NCBI RefSeq assembly: GCF_963667735.1
Contig: NZ_OY763919.1
Coordinates: 1,861,539-1,925,538 of the forward strand
Direction: 5' to 3'
DNA from: an uncultured Methanoregula sp.
Lineage (GTDB): Archaea; Halobacteriota; Methanomicrobia; Methanomicrobiales; Methanospirillaceae
DNA: 64,000 nucleotides
This document shows, in pieces, positions 35,907 to 44,251 of this stretch; the first letter of the stretch is position 1, and each line of letters starts with the position of its first letter. Below the pieces are notes generated by a model, which saw only the letters and a program-made list of their open reading frames with translations, was not told where the DNA came from and ran no database searches. The translations under genes and the position numbers were made by a program.

Positions 35907-36365
35907 ATGACGAAATCAAAACTGTACCTGGTTGCCGGAATCGTTATTGCGATCCTGGTCATTGCTGCCGCACTCCTCGTGGTCTTACCTGCCCTGTCTA
36001 CCGATCCCTCGGTGAAATTCCAGCAGGCCGGCTCGCTCTATACAAAGAGTGTGGATCTTGCGGGAGAAGGAAAATATACCGAAGCGCTCAAAGCCTCCGA
36101 TGAAGCACTGGCCCTCAATGTGTCGCAGCTGGTACCTGTCATCCAGTCCAACCGGGCCGGGATCCTGGTCATGCTTGGCAGGAACGAGGATGCTATAACC
36201 GCTGCTGATGCGGCTCTTTCCTCGCACGATAACCTGACCACAACGTTTTCTATAGCATATTTCAACAAAGCCAATGCCCTGAAGAATCTCGGCCGGACTG
36301 ATGAAGCAAAGGCTGCCTATGCCAAGGCGCATGAACTGGATTCATCGCTTGTTTCCCCCATCTGA
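35907..36365 (+). CDS. Membrane-anchored TPR protein
   Basis: 152 residues. One N-terminal membrane span (LYLVAGIVIAILVIAAALLV) is followed by about three TPR units (YTEALKASDEALALN, NEDAITAADAALSSHDN and TDEAKAAYAKAHELDSS). The TPR domain would face outside if the start is a signal anchor. It follows the DUF3821 gene by 61 bp in the same direction, so the two may act together at the cell surface. The iteron-like repeat field starts about 100 bp downstream. Confidence 0.82.
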   Translation: MTKSKLYLVAGIVIAILVIAAALLVVLPALSTDPSVKFQQAGSLYTKSVDLAGEGKYTEALKASDEALALNVSQLVPVIQSNRAGILVMLGRNEDAITAADAALSSHDNLTTTFSIAYFNKANALKNLGRTDEAKAAYAKAHELDSSLVSPI

Positions 36366-36507
36366 TCCTTTTTTCCTATTGCCACGTTCTTCTGGTGTCA
36401 CTCTTTTGTTGTTCAGTTTTTTCGGAATTGCTTTTTATTTGCAGGAATTTTCCGGGTCTGCTGAAACTTTTTCAATCAAGGTTCGGTTGATCCGGTTCCG
36501 GTTTTCA

Positions 36508-36527
36508 ATCGCGATCCCGATCGCGAT
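36508..36527. repeat. Perfect 20-bp palindrome, copy 1
   Basis: ATCGCGATC-CC-GATCGCGAT, nine-base arms. The same site recurs in the other two copies of the tandem unit. Confidence 0.8.
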
Positions 36528-36788
36528 GAAAAATTTGAAATCGAACCTTGACTGAAAATAAAAAATCAAAGTCCGGTTGAAATTTTTCAATCAAGGTTTG
36601 ATGACCAAAAGTTAAGTACCTGTACATGCAAGGAAAATAACCGTTTACGACGAAAGTCAGGTTACCGATACGGTTTTTCAATCAAGGTGCGGTTGAATTT
36701 TTTTCATCAAGGTCTGGTTAAAAAATAAAAATCAACGTACGGTTGAAAATTTCAAATCAAGGTTTGATTGATCCGGTTCCGGTTTTCA

Positions 36789-36808
36789 ATCGCGATCCCG
36801 ATCGCGAT
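36789..36808. repeat. Perfect 20-bp palindrome, copy 2
   Basis: Identical to the copy at 36508, exactly 281 bp downstream. Confidence 0.8.
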
Positions 36809-37066
36809 GAAAAATTTGAAATCGAACCTTGACTGAAAATAAAAAATCAAAGTCCGGTTGAAATTTTTCAATCAAGGTTTGATGATCAAAAGTTAAGTAC
36901 CTGTACATGAAAGGAAAATAACCGTTCACGACGAAAGTCAGGTTACCGATACGGTTTTTCAATCAAGGTGCGGTTGAATTTTTTTCATCAAGGTCTGGTT
37001 AAAAAAAAATCAAAGTCCGGTTGAAAATTTCAAATCAAGGTTTGATTGATCCGGCTCAGGTTTTCA

Positions 37067-37086
37067 ATCGCGATCCTGATCGCGAT
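37067..37086. repeat. Perfect 20-bp palindrome, copy 3
   Basis: Same nine-base arms, with the central CC changed to CT; the flanks of this third copy are much more diverged, so the arms appear better conserved than their surroundings. Confidence 0.75.
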
Positions 37087-37215
37087 GATCATTTTGAAAT
37101 CAAAGTCCGGTTGAGAAATTTCAACCAGGGTCTGTTCAGAAAATTTTGGCCGGGTCCGTTTGCATAAAACCAATATGCGGTTGAAGAATATTCATCAACG
37201 AAATGAACACGATTC

Positions 37216-37453
37216 AATATGAGCCGCACCAGGATCGTAAAAATTCCCGGATCTGTTTTTGGGATGGTTCGCGAGCATCTTTCATCACATGCCCGGTTGT
37301 ATGCCTGCACCCATTGGCAGGTGATTGAATCTGCGGGGGTGTCCATCCGGGTGAAGCGCCGTCCTTATCGCATCACCCGTCAGGTGCCGGATATTTTCTG
37401 GTTGGCACTGACTATATCTTGAATACCGCTGCCGGGTACATTATTATTGGATT
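37216..37453. other. Leader between repeat array and RPA-family gene
   Basis: About 240 bp without a convincing gene. ACTATATCTTG near 37411 could be a TATA element for the downstream operon. A 67-codon open frame (37219-37422) is not supported by any recognisable motif. Confidence 0.35.
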
Positions 37454-38224
37454 ATGGAAGGGGCAGTCCGCGTATTTGCAGGTGAGTTTGGTCGATCCAC
37501 GCTCTCGGTTCCCGGGGAGGATGACGGGAGCAGCGCATTTGTCGTAACCCCCACAGGAGCGTACTGCCGGCAGATGTTCATTGCCGGAGCCCTTACGGAA
37601 CTGGAGGAGAGCGGGGACTTCTTAAAAGGGCGGGTTGCAGATCCCACCGGTGGCTTTGACCTGGTGATCGGCGGGAAAAACACCGAGATCGTCACGCTCT
37701 TCCAAAAAATGCCTTTACCCTCGTTTGTTTCGGTCCTGGGTAAAGCCCAGCTCTATCGAAGGAATGGTACATCGGTCCTTTCGGTACGCCCGGATCATGT
37801 TGCAGTAATCGATCGCATGGTGCGGGACCGGTGGGTTCTTGCAACCGCTGCTGCAACGATGAAGCGTCTGGACAATCTGATGCGTGCGATACATGGCGGA
37901 GATTCGGATCCCCGAATTTCTGCAGCAGTGCGCCATTATCATCTGTGCGAGCGGGACCTCGATGAACTGGCCGCGATGGTGGAGAACGCAGTAGGGAGTG
38001 TCCGGCCTCCCGAAACCGTTGAGACCGAAAAACAGGATGTGAACAGTCTTGTGCTCGATCTTCTTGCAACATCCAAGGATCCCCGCGGGGTTGCAGTCCA
38101 GGATATTCTCGATACACTTGCCGGCAAAGGGATCCTGCAACAGGATATCCTCTCGGCAATTGAATCCCTCATTGTTGAAGATGAATGCTATCAGCCCCAG
38201 AAGGGTTTTATCCGCAGGTTATGA
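37454..38224 (+). CDS. RPA-family OB-fold protein
   Basis: 256 residues. The OB-fold region, with YCRQMFIAGALTELEESGDF and KGRVADPTGGFDLVIGG, matches the archaeal COG3390-type RPA-associated proteins. The C-terminal 80 residues look like a winged helix (VQDILDTLAGKGILQQDILSAIESL). It probably works with single-stranded-DNA-binding protein in replication or repair. The stop overlaps the phosphoesterase start (ATGA, 38221-38224). First gene after the repeat array. Confidence 0.85.
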   Translation: MEGAVRVFAGEFGRSTLSVPGEDDGSSAFVVTPTGAYCRQMFIAGALTELEESGDFLKGRVADPTGGFDLVIGGKNTEIVTLFQKMPLPSFVSVLGKAQLYRRNGTSVLSVRPDHVAVIDRMVRDRWVLATAAATMKRLDNLMRAIHGGDSDPRISAAVRHYHLCERDLDELAAMVENAVGSVRPPETVETEKQDVNSLVLDLLATSKDPRGVAVQDILDTLAGKGILQQDILSAIESLIVEDECYQPQKGFIRRL

Positions 38225-38976
38225 GAATTGAGTTTCTCCGGGACGGCCCGGCACTGGTAATTGAAGGAGAGCATCGCCTGCTTGTTGTCGCGGACACCCA
38301 CTTTGGCATCGAGGCTGATCTCGCCTCCCACGGCCTGCACTTCCGGAGCCGGAGTGCAGCCCGGCTTGAACGTCTCCTGAGGACCATCGATCTGGCAGAT
38401 CCTGAAGAGCTTGTTCTTCTCGGGGATATCAAGCACAGCATCCCTACCCTGACCCGCCAGGAATATGATGAATTGCCTTCAATTCTTACTGCGCTCCGGG
38501 ACCGGATTCCCATCCGGGTCTTTCCGGGCAACCATGATATTGGGATTGAGCGGTTCTTGACGGATGGCGAGATCATGCCCCGGGAGGGGGCTGTCATCGA
38601 CGGGGTTGCGTACCTGCACGGGCACATGTATCCTTCGCCCGGGCTGGGGGGGCGTCTGATCGTTGTCGGCCACCACCATCCCCTCCTCTCGATACGGGAT
38701 GAAGTGGGGTGCGCGCTCCAGGCTCCTGCATATATCCGGGCCGGTCTCGATTCTGGAAAACTGGGTCTGAAGCCTGTACCGGAGACCGGCTCGGTTACCC
38801 GGGCCCTGTTCGTTCCTGCCTTCAACGAGATTGCCGGCTATGATATCCTCCAGATTGCAAAGAACCCGTTCTCCCCGATCTCGCGGTGCATGATTCACGA
38901 TGAGACTGAGATCATCCTTGCCGACGGAACCTATATCGGCTCCTTAAAATCGATCCAGACCGATGAAGACGCTTGA
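38221..38976 (+). CDS. Calcineurin-like metallophosphoesterase
   Basis: 251 residues from ATG 38221. The two-metal phosphoesterase motifs are in order: VVADTHFGIE, LLGDIKHSIP, FPGNHDIG, and VGHHHPLL. This is the archaeal ICC-like family (COG1407) commonly encoded beside Lhr helicases, substrate unknown; a nucleic-acid 3'-end or cyclic nucleotide activity is possible. It overlaps lhr by 14 bp, which suggests a shared repair task with the helicase and the RPA-family protein. Confidence 0.9.
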   Translation: MRIEFLRDGPALVIEGEHRLLVVADTHFGIEADLASHGLHFRSRSAARLERLLRTIDLADPEELVLLGDIKHSIPTLTRQEYDELPSILTALRDRIPIRVFPGNHDIGIERFLTDGEIMPREGAVIDGVAYLHGHMYPSPGLGGRLIVVGHHHPLLSIRDEVGCALQAPAYIRAGLDSGKLGLKPVPETGSVTRALFVPAFNEIAGYDILQIAKNPFSPISRCMIHDETEIILADGTYIGSLKSIQTDEDA

Positions 38977-41659
38977 AATTCTTGACCCGAGAGTCCGGTC
39001 CTGCATCAAAAAACGGGGTTTTACCGGCCTCTCCGATGCCCAGAAGCAGGCCATACCTCTCCTGGCTCAGGGGAACCATCTTGTCCTGATTGCTCCTACG
39101 GGAACCGGTAAGACCGAGAGCGCGATGTTTCCTGTGTTCAACGGGCTTCTCTCTCTCCCGGCCGGTGGCGGGTTCAAAGCCCTGTATATCACTCCCCTGC
39201 GATCCCTGAACCGGGATATCCTGTCCCGCATGCAGTGGTGGTGTGGGGAACTCGGCCTCTCGGTCGGGGTCCGCCACGGGGATACCCCTCTTGCCGAACG
39301 CAGGAAGCAGGCAGTGTCTCCTCCCGATCTTCTGATCACGACACCGGAGACCGTGCAGGCACTCTTCATGGGAAAACGTCTCCGCACCCATCTCAAGAAT
39401 ATCCGGTATGTCATCATCGACGAGATCCATGAGCTCGCGGGAAGCAAGCGTGGTGCCCAGCTGGCAGTTGCCCTCGAACGACTGCATGTGTATGCCGGGG
39501 AATTCCAGCGCATCGGTCTCTCAGCGACCGTGGGCAATCCGGAAGATATCGCCCGCTTCCTCTGCGGCAGCCGCCCATTCTCCATTGTCCAGGTGCCGGT
39601 TGCCAAACAACTCGATATATCGGTAAAATACGTTGGGGATGATTTTGATCGCCAGGCCGAGATCCTGAAAAAAGCCCTCAAACGCGAGGGCTCCACCCTT
39701 GTTTTTGTCAATACCCGGGTGACGGCAGAAGCGCTGGGTCATGCGCTCTATGAACACGGGAATGTCGAAGTCCACCACGGCTCGCTCTCGAAAGAGGTGA
39801 GGATCGATGCCGAAGAGCGGTTCAAGCGGGGAGAGATCAGAACTCTCATCTGTACCTCTTCGATGGAACTCGGTATCGATATCGGGAGGGTCGATCATGT
39901 CATCCAGTTCGGCTCCCCGCGTGAAGTTGCCCGGCTGGTGCAACGGGTGGGCCGGGCCGGTCACCAGCTGAACACGATCTCGAAAGGTACGATCTTTGCA
40001 ACCAGTTTCGATGACCTGCTGGAATCCCTCGTGATAGCGAAAAAAGCTAAGGCCGGCGAGATCGAGAATGTTACACCCCAGCGCCAGGCTGCCGATGTTC
40101 TTGCAAACCAGGTGGCTGCCATTGCGGTGGAATACGGCGAGATCGAACAATCCCGAATTCTTGAGATCGTGGAGCGGACCGATCTCTTTCCCGACTGTGC
40201 AGCGCTCCTGGATGAGGTCTGCCGCCAGATGGAGGAGCACCGGCTGATCCGGATTGACGGGAGCCGGATCATAACTACGGCAAGAGCGCGGCGGTACCTT
40301 TCCGGGAACCTGTCGATGATCCACGATGAACGGAAAGTGCCTATCTTCGATATGGTCACAAGAAGGACCGTCGGGACTCTCGATGAATCGTTTGTGGTCG
40401 GGTGGGTACATACGGGAGCTGTTTTCATAACCAAGGGGCAGCTCTGGCGGGTACTCGAGATCGCGGATGGCCGGCTGGTTGTTGAACCTGCCCGCAAAGT
40501 CCAGGGAGAGCTGCCTTCGTGGGAAGGCGAACAGATTCCGGTCCCGTTCCCGGTAGCGCAGGAAGTCGGCCGGATGCGGAGGACCCGGGGCATAGCGGAA
40601 TATACAGACGATCCTCAGAACACCTTGTTTGCCACAAAATTTCTCATCGAGATGGACAAGAACCGGTCCCTGGTTCCTACCGACCAGCTCATCACGCTGG
40701 AGAATACAGACGATGGCGTTGTCTGCAATGTCTGTGCCGGCCATAAAGCCAATGAAGCGTTCGGCCGGGTCATCTCCATCCTCATATCAGCCCGGTACGG
40801 AACCACGGTCGGCCTCGAACTGGATGCCTACCGCATGCTCCTGCGCCTGCCCTCCGCCATCCGGGCTGCCGATGTCCGGGATCTCCTCTCGGATCTCGAT
40901 CCCGCCCATATGCCCGGCGTCCTCCGTCTGGCGCTGAAAAGGACGGCCCTCTTCAAGTGGAAGCTGGTACAGATAGCCAAGAAATTCGGCGCCATCGATC
41001 CCGATGCGGATTACGAGAAGATCAGTATCCAGCGCCTGCTGGAGTTTTTCGATAATACGGTTGTTCAGAAGGAGGCGTACCGGGAATTGCTCCTGGAATA
41101 CATGGATATATCGGCAGCTGCACTGCTCGTGGACCAGATCCGCGAGGGGCATATCCGGGTCGCCCTTGGCCCGCACTCACTGATCGGGGCCGGGGGACTC
41201 CTGTCATCCCGCGATCAGATCCCCCCGCCAACCGCGGATCAGGCCGTGCTTGCCACGCTGAAGCGGAGGCTCGACCAGGACGATGTCCTGCTCTGCTGCA
41301 TGAACTGTAAAAATTACAAGAGCCGGACTGTTGTATCCCGGGTACCGGATCACCCCCGGTGCCCCAAATGCGGTGCACGATTGATTGCGGCCCTCAAGCC
41401 GTACGAGGAAGAGCAGTATGCGATCGTGCAGAAAGCCAAGAAAACCTCCGAAGAGCGTGTTGTCGAACAGCGGCTCATGAAAAATGCAAACATCGTCCTG
41501 TCGAGCGGGAAAAAAGCGGTCATCGCCCTTTCGGCCCGGGGCGTAGGTCCGGAGATCGCATCACGGATCCTTGCCACTCTTGCCGAAGACGATGCGTTCT
41601 ACCGGGAGATCCTCAAGGCAGAGAGAAATTTCATCCAGACCCACCGGTACTGGTCATAA
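38963..41659 (+). CDS. Lhr-type DEAD/DEAH superfamily 2 helicase
   Basis: 898 residues. Walker A is LIAPTGTGKTESAMFPVF, motif II IIDEIHELAGSKRG, motif III LSATVGNP, and motif VI RLVQRVGRAGHQ. The middle holds the winged-helix and Lhr core domains, and the C-terminus has CCMNCKNYK and CPKCG, a likely zinc ribbon. An HhH-like end, GVGPEIASRILATL, follows. Lhr proteins are 3'-5' helicases linked to DNA repair and recombination. Co-transcribed with the RPA-family and phosphoesterase genes by overlaps. Confidence 0.92.
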   Translation: MKTLEILDPRVRSCIKKRGFTGLSDAQKQAIPLLAQGNHLVLIAPTGTGKTESAMFPVFNGLLSLPAGGGFKALYITPLRSLNRDILSRMQWWCGELGLSVGVRHGDTPLAERRKQAVSPPDLLITTPETVQALFMGKRLRTHLKNIRYVIIDEIHELAGSKRGAQLAVALERLHVYAGEFQRIGLSATVGNPEDIARFLCGSRPFSIVQVPVAKQLDISVKYVGDDFDRQAEILKKALKREGSTLVFVNTRVTAEALGHALYEHGNVEVHHGSLSKEVRIDAEERFKRGEIRTLICTSSMELGIDIGRVDHVIQFGSPREVARLVQRVGRAGHQLNTISKGTIFATSFDDLLESLVIAKKAKAGEIENVTPQRQAADVLANQVAAIAVEYGEIEQSRILEIVERTDLFPDCAALLDEVCRQMEEHRLIRIDGSRIITTARARRYLSGNLSMIHDERKVPIFDMVTRRTVGTLDESFVVGWVHTGAVFITKGQLWRVLEIADGRLVVEPARKVQGELPSWEGEQIPVPFPVAQEVGRMRRTRGIAEYTDDPQNTLFATKFLIEMDKNRSLVPTDQLITLENTDDGVVCNVCAGHKANEAFGRVISILISARYGTTVGLELDAYRMLLRLPSAIRAADVRDLLSDLDPAHMPGVLRLALKRTALFKWKLVQIAKKFGAIDPDADYEKISIQRLLEFFDNTVVQKEAYRELLLEYMDISAAALLVDQIREGHIRVALGPHSLIGAGGLLSSRDQIPPPTADQAVLATLKRRLDQDDVLLCCMNCKNYKSRTVVSRVPDHPRCPKCGARLIAALKPYEEEQYAIVQKAKKTSEERVVEQRLMKNANIVLSSGKKAVIALSARGVGPEIASRILATLAEDDAFYREILKAERNFIQTHRYWS

Positions 41660-41681
41660 ACGAAAAAAAATATTTTGTCAC

Positions 41682-42236
41682 TTACATTATGCTCTCGAGC
41701 TTCTGCTCGAGGAAGTCAAGGCCTTTCTTGATATCTTCAAGATTCTTGCCGCCGGTTAAGATGATCTTGCCGCTTGAGAACAGGAGTGCAACGATCTTGG
41801 GGTCCTTGATCCGGTAAACAAGGCCGGGGAACTGTTCGGGTTCGTACTCGATGTTTTCGAGGTTGAGGGTGATGACGACCTTGTTGAGGTTGATGTACTT
41901 CCCGATATCGTACGAGCAGACAATATTGGTGATCGCAACCCGGGGCTCGTCGAATGTATCGACACCTGCCTCTTTTAATGATTTGATGATTATGCCGAGT
42001 CCGTCGTTTAACGCTTTCTTGTCCCGGATTCCTGTCAGCACGACTTTACCGGAAGAGAAGATCAGGGATGCAATTTTCGGATTCTCAATCCGGTAGACTG
42101 CGCCCGGGAACCGTTTCGTATTGAGTTCGCAGCTCTTGATCTTACCTGATACCATTGCAAGATCAATGGAATCGGCGATGACTCCTGATGCTACGATGTT
42201 CTCAATTTTTAATGAAGCGTACTTTTTATCAGCCAT
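41682..42236 (-). CDS. tbp: TATA-box-binding protein
   Basis: 184 residues, two direct repeats of about 90 residues. Each repeat ends with the characteristic FPGAVYRIENPKIASLIFSS / FPGLVYRIKDPKIVALLFSS and continues with GKVVLTG / GKIILTG. It nucleates transcription with TFB. The gene is convergent with lhr (22 bp between stops) and divergent from the acyl-CoA synthetase. Methanogens often have several TBP paralogs; only this one is in the window. Confidence 0.96.
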   Translation of the reverse strand: MADKKYASLKIENIVASGVIADSIDLAMVSGKIKSCELNTKRFPGAVYRIENPKIASLIFSSGKVVLTGIRDKKALNDGLGIIIKSLKEAGVDTFDEPRVAITNIVCSYDIGKYINLNKVVITLNLENIEYEPEQFPGLVYRIKDPKIVALLFSSGKIILTGGKNLEDIKKGLDFLEQKLESIM

Positions 42237-42324
42237 CCACTATACTATGCAGTCCTCTCAATCATAATACTAATGCACAATCTTTATGTCCACATCCATA
42301 ACTCCCTTTCCGACGATAATCTAC

Positions 42325-42330
42325 TATAAA
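42325..42330 (+). promoter_or_regulatory. Possible TATA box for the first acyl-CoA synthetase
   Basis: TATAAA about 100 bp before the ATG at 42434. The leader would be long, about 75 nt, so the call is tentative. Confidence 0.35.
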
Positions 42331-42433
42331 TGTATCGGCCGGAAACCGATCACGCGCTTTTTTGGAATCCTCAAAGGCTCCTGATGAAAAGACAGATTGA
42401 AGTGGGCCGGCACAAAACATTGTTCCTGATTGC

Positions 42434-44101
42434 ATGAAGAAGAGCGGGAGCAGCACCAACAGTTACGAGAAGATGTGCGAATCATTCGCAATCGATGTCC
42501 CTGAGTATTACAACTTCGGGTTCGATGTGATCGATGCCTGGGCGAAAAAAGATCGCAACAAACTTGCGATGATCTGGGTAAACCAGCAGGGAGAGGAGAA
42601 GAAATACAGTTTCCTGGATTTTAAAAATCTCTCCAACCAGGCAGCAAACGTACTCCTGAAATATGGGATAAATAAAGGGGATCGAGTTCTGGTGATGCTC
42701 CCCCGCATCCCCGAGTGGTGGATCTTTGCAATAGCGCTCATCAAACTGGGTGCAGTGTTTGCACCCTGTCCCACCATGCTCACCTCCCGTGATATCAAGT
42801 ACCGGATCAACAAGGGAAAGTTCCGGATGGTTATTACGGATCTGGAGAATGCCCAGAAAGTGGAGGAGATCTGCAATGAATGCCCTACCCTGACCTGCCG
42901 GTTCCTGGTGGATGGCGACCGGAAAGGCTGGGCAAGCTGGCCTTATGAACTCCTCTACCCGGCACCGGTCTCGCATCATGCCGTAAGTATTCCCGATGGC
43001 CAGAAGACCAAAAGCACGGATCCGATGCTGATCTATTTCACGTCAGGGACCACGGGGGAGCCCAAGATGGTCCTCCACGATCACAGCTACCCGCTTGGTC
43101 ACATCATCACTGCACGGCTCTGGCAGGATCTCAAACATAACGACCTCCACTTCACCGTCTCCGATACCGGGTGGGCGAAATGCGCATGGGGAAAGATCTT
43201 CGGCCAGTGGATCGAAGGCGCCTGCATCTTTGTCTGCAATTTCACCGGCAAGTTCCAGGCAACCGAAGTGCTCCCGCTGCTGGACAAGTACCAGATCACC
43301 ACCTTCTGTTGTCCCCCGACCATCTACCGGATGCTCATCCTTGCCGACCTGGACCGGTTCGATCTCTCCTCGCTGCGTCACTGCTGCAGTGCGGGCGAGC
43401 CCCTGAATCCCGAAGTCATCCGGGTGTGGAAAGAGGGCACGGGCCTGACCATCCATGAAGGCTATGGCCAGAGCGAGACCGTCTGCTGCGTTGCCCAGTT
43501 CCCCTGCATCGAACCCCGCCCGGGCTCCATGGGAAAACCATCCCCCGGCTGGACGGTGGAGATCCATGATGATGATGGAAAGCCGGTACCCCCCGGGGAA
43601 GAAGGCCGGCTGGCAATCCGGTGCGAGCCCCGGCCCCCGGGACTCATTGTTGAGTATGTCGACAATCCCGAGGAGAATAAAAAATCGTTTGTCAACGGCT
43701 GGTATTACACCGGCGACAAGGTCCGGTCCGATGACGACGGGTACTTCTGGTTCGTGGGACGTGACGACGATGTTATCAAAAGCTCGGGATACCGGATCGG
43801 CCCGTTTGAGGTCGAGAGCGCATTGATCGAACACCCGGCCGTACAGGAAGCCGCGGTGGTTGGATCCCCGGACCGGATCCGCGGCCTGATCGTCAAGGCG
43901 TTTGTTGTCCTCAACAGCGGAACCGAACCCTCCGAGTCCCTGGTCCGCGAGCTCAAAAATTATGTCAAGAGAACCACCGCCCCCTACAAGTACCCCCGTG
44001 AAATCGAGTTTGTCCGGGATCTGCCCAAAACAATCTCCGGCAAGATCAAGAGAAACGAACTCCGGGCTGCTGAGATCAAAAAATACCAGGATAAGAACTA
44101 A
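42434..44101 (+). CDS. AMP-forming acyl-CoA synthetase (medium-chain/ACSM-like)
   Basis: 555 residues. ANL-superfamily motifs are complete: FTSGTTGEPKMVLHDHSYP (A3), the GYGQSE motif (A5), YYTGD (A7), FVGRDDDVIKSSGYRIGPFE (A8) and PKTISGKIKR (A10 lysine). The first ~85 residues (ESFAIDVPEYYNFGFDVIDA) are typical of ACSM-like enzymes found in methanogens and syntrophic bacteria. It activates an organic acid to its CoA thioester via an acyl-adenylate. Which acid is unknown. A close paralog follows 143 bp downstream. Confidence 0.9.
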   Translation: MKKSGSSTNSYEKMCESFAIDVPEYYNFGFDVIDAWAKKDRNKLAMIWVNQQGEEKKYSFLDFKNLSNQAANVLLKYGINKGDRVLVMLPRIPEWWIFAIALIKLGAVFAPCPTMLTSRDIKYRINKGKFRMVITDLENAQKVEEICNECPTLTCRFLVDGDRKGWASWPYELLYPAPVSHHAVSIPDGQKTKSTDPMLIYFTSGTTGEPKMVLHDHSYPLGHIITARLWQDLKHNDLHFTVSDTGWAKCAWGKIFGQWIEGACIFVCNFTGKFQATEVLPLLDKYQITTFCCPPTIYRMLILADLDRFDLSSLRHCCSAGEPLNPEVIRVWKEGTGLTIHEGYGQSETVCCVAQFPCIEPRPGSMGKPSPGWTVEIHDDDGKPVPPGEEGRLAIRCEPRPPGLIVEYVDNPEENKKSFVNGWYYTGDKVRSDDDGYFWFVGRDDDVIKSSGYRIGPFEVESALIEHPAVQEAAVVGSPDRIRGLIVKAFVVLNSGTEPSESLVRELKNYVKRTTAPYKYPREIEFVRDLPKTISGKIKRNELRAAEIKKYQDKN

Positions 44102-44224
44102 TCCCTTTTTTGGTTCACTTCTTTTTTGCATTATCATGCGCATAAGACCGGGCATCGGTTACTCAGTTTCATATGGTATATGGACGAGTTTTGGTGTATC
44201 AAAGAATCGAAAAGCGTAATAAGT

Positions 44225-44251
44225 GCACCACTAAATGAATCTATATGGTGC
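44225..44251. promoter_or_regulatory. Inverted repeat over the start of the second acyl-CoA synthetase
   Basis: GCACCA (44225-44230) and TGGTGC (44246-44251) are perfect 6-base arms 15 bp apart. The right arm covers the start codon region at 44245. The position would suit an operator for autoregulation by the ribbon-helix-helix domain of the encoded protein. Six-base arms can arise by chance, so this is only a candidate. Confidence 0.3.

Larger units (their letters stand above)
36491..37130. repeat. Tandem ~280-bp duplication (2.3 copies) carrying the iterons
   Basis: Copy 1 36491-36771 and copy 2 36772-37049 are nearly identical (few substitutions, a 3-bp difference); copy 3 begins at 37050 and decays after about 80 bp. 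Period 281 then 278 bp. Each copy has the order: 20-bp palindrome, reverse iteron, iteron pair, an 80-bp spacer containing GTTAAGTACCTGTACATG, then four iterons (truncated in copy 3). The near identity points to a recent duplication or to gene-conversion-like upkeep. Confidence 0.85.
36467..37215. repeat. Iteron-like repeat array, 25-bp register, in an AT-rich non-coding region
   Basis: About 18 copies of a partly palindromic core, TCAARGTNYGGTTGA (arms TCAA/TTGA), flanked by A/T tracts. Core starts in direct orientation: 36476; 36566, 36591; 36682, 36707, 36732, 36757; 36847, 36872; 36963, 36988, 37010, 37035; 37100, 37125; with decayed copies near 37149, 37170 and 37195. Most neighbouring copies are exactly 25 bp apart (one pair 22). 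Clusters are separated by 90-91 bp. Two reverse-oriented copies lie near 36547 and 36828. There are no unique spacers, so this is not a CRISPR array. Gene-free between 36366 and 37453. Confidence 0.85.

Noticed and set aside
36467..37215. Possible CRISPR array
   Set aside because: Copies are nearly contiguous on a 25-bp register with A/T-tract joins rather than unique 30-40 bp spacers, and the larger 280-bp unit is duplicated whole; no cas1/cas2 nearby.
37219..37422. 67-residue open frame next to the repeat array
   Set aside because: No motif, no ribosome-binding site or family resemblance that I can see; its start lies at the decayed end of the repeats. Kept only as part of the leader region.
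39521..40744. 407-residue minus-strand frame
   Set aside because: Lies entirely antisense to the Lhr helicase core and has no family motifs; caused by high GC and codon bias.
43043..44155. 370-residue minus-strand frame
   Set aside because: Antisense to the acyl-CoA synthetase; the equivalent frame appears under the paralog too, as expected for a shadow.
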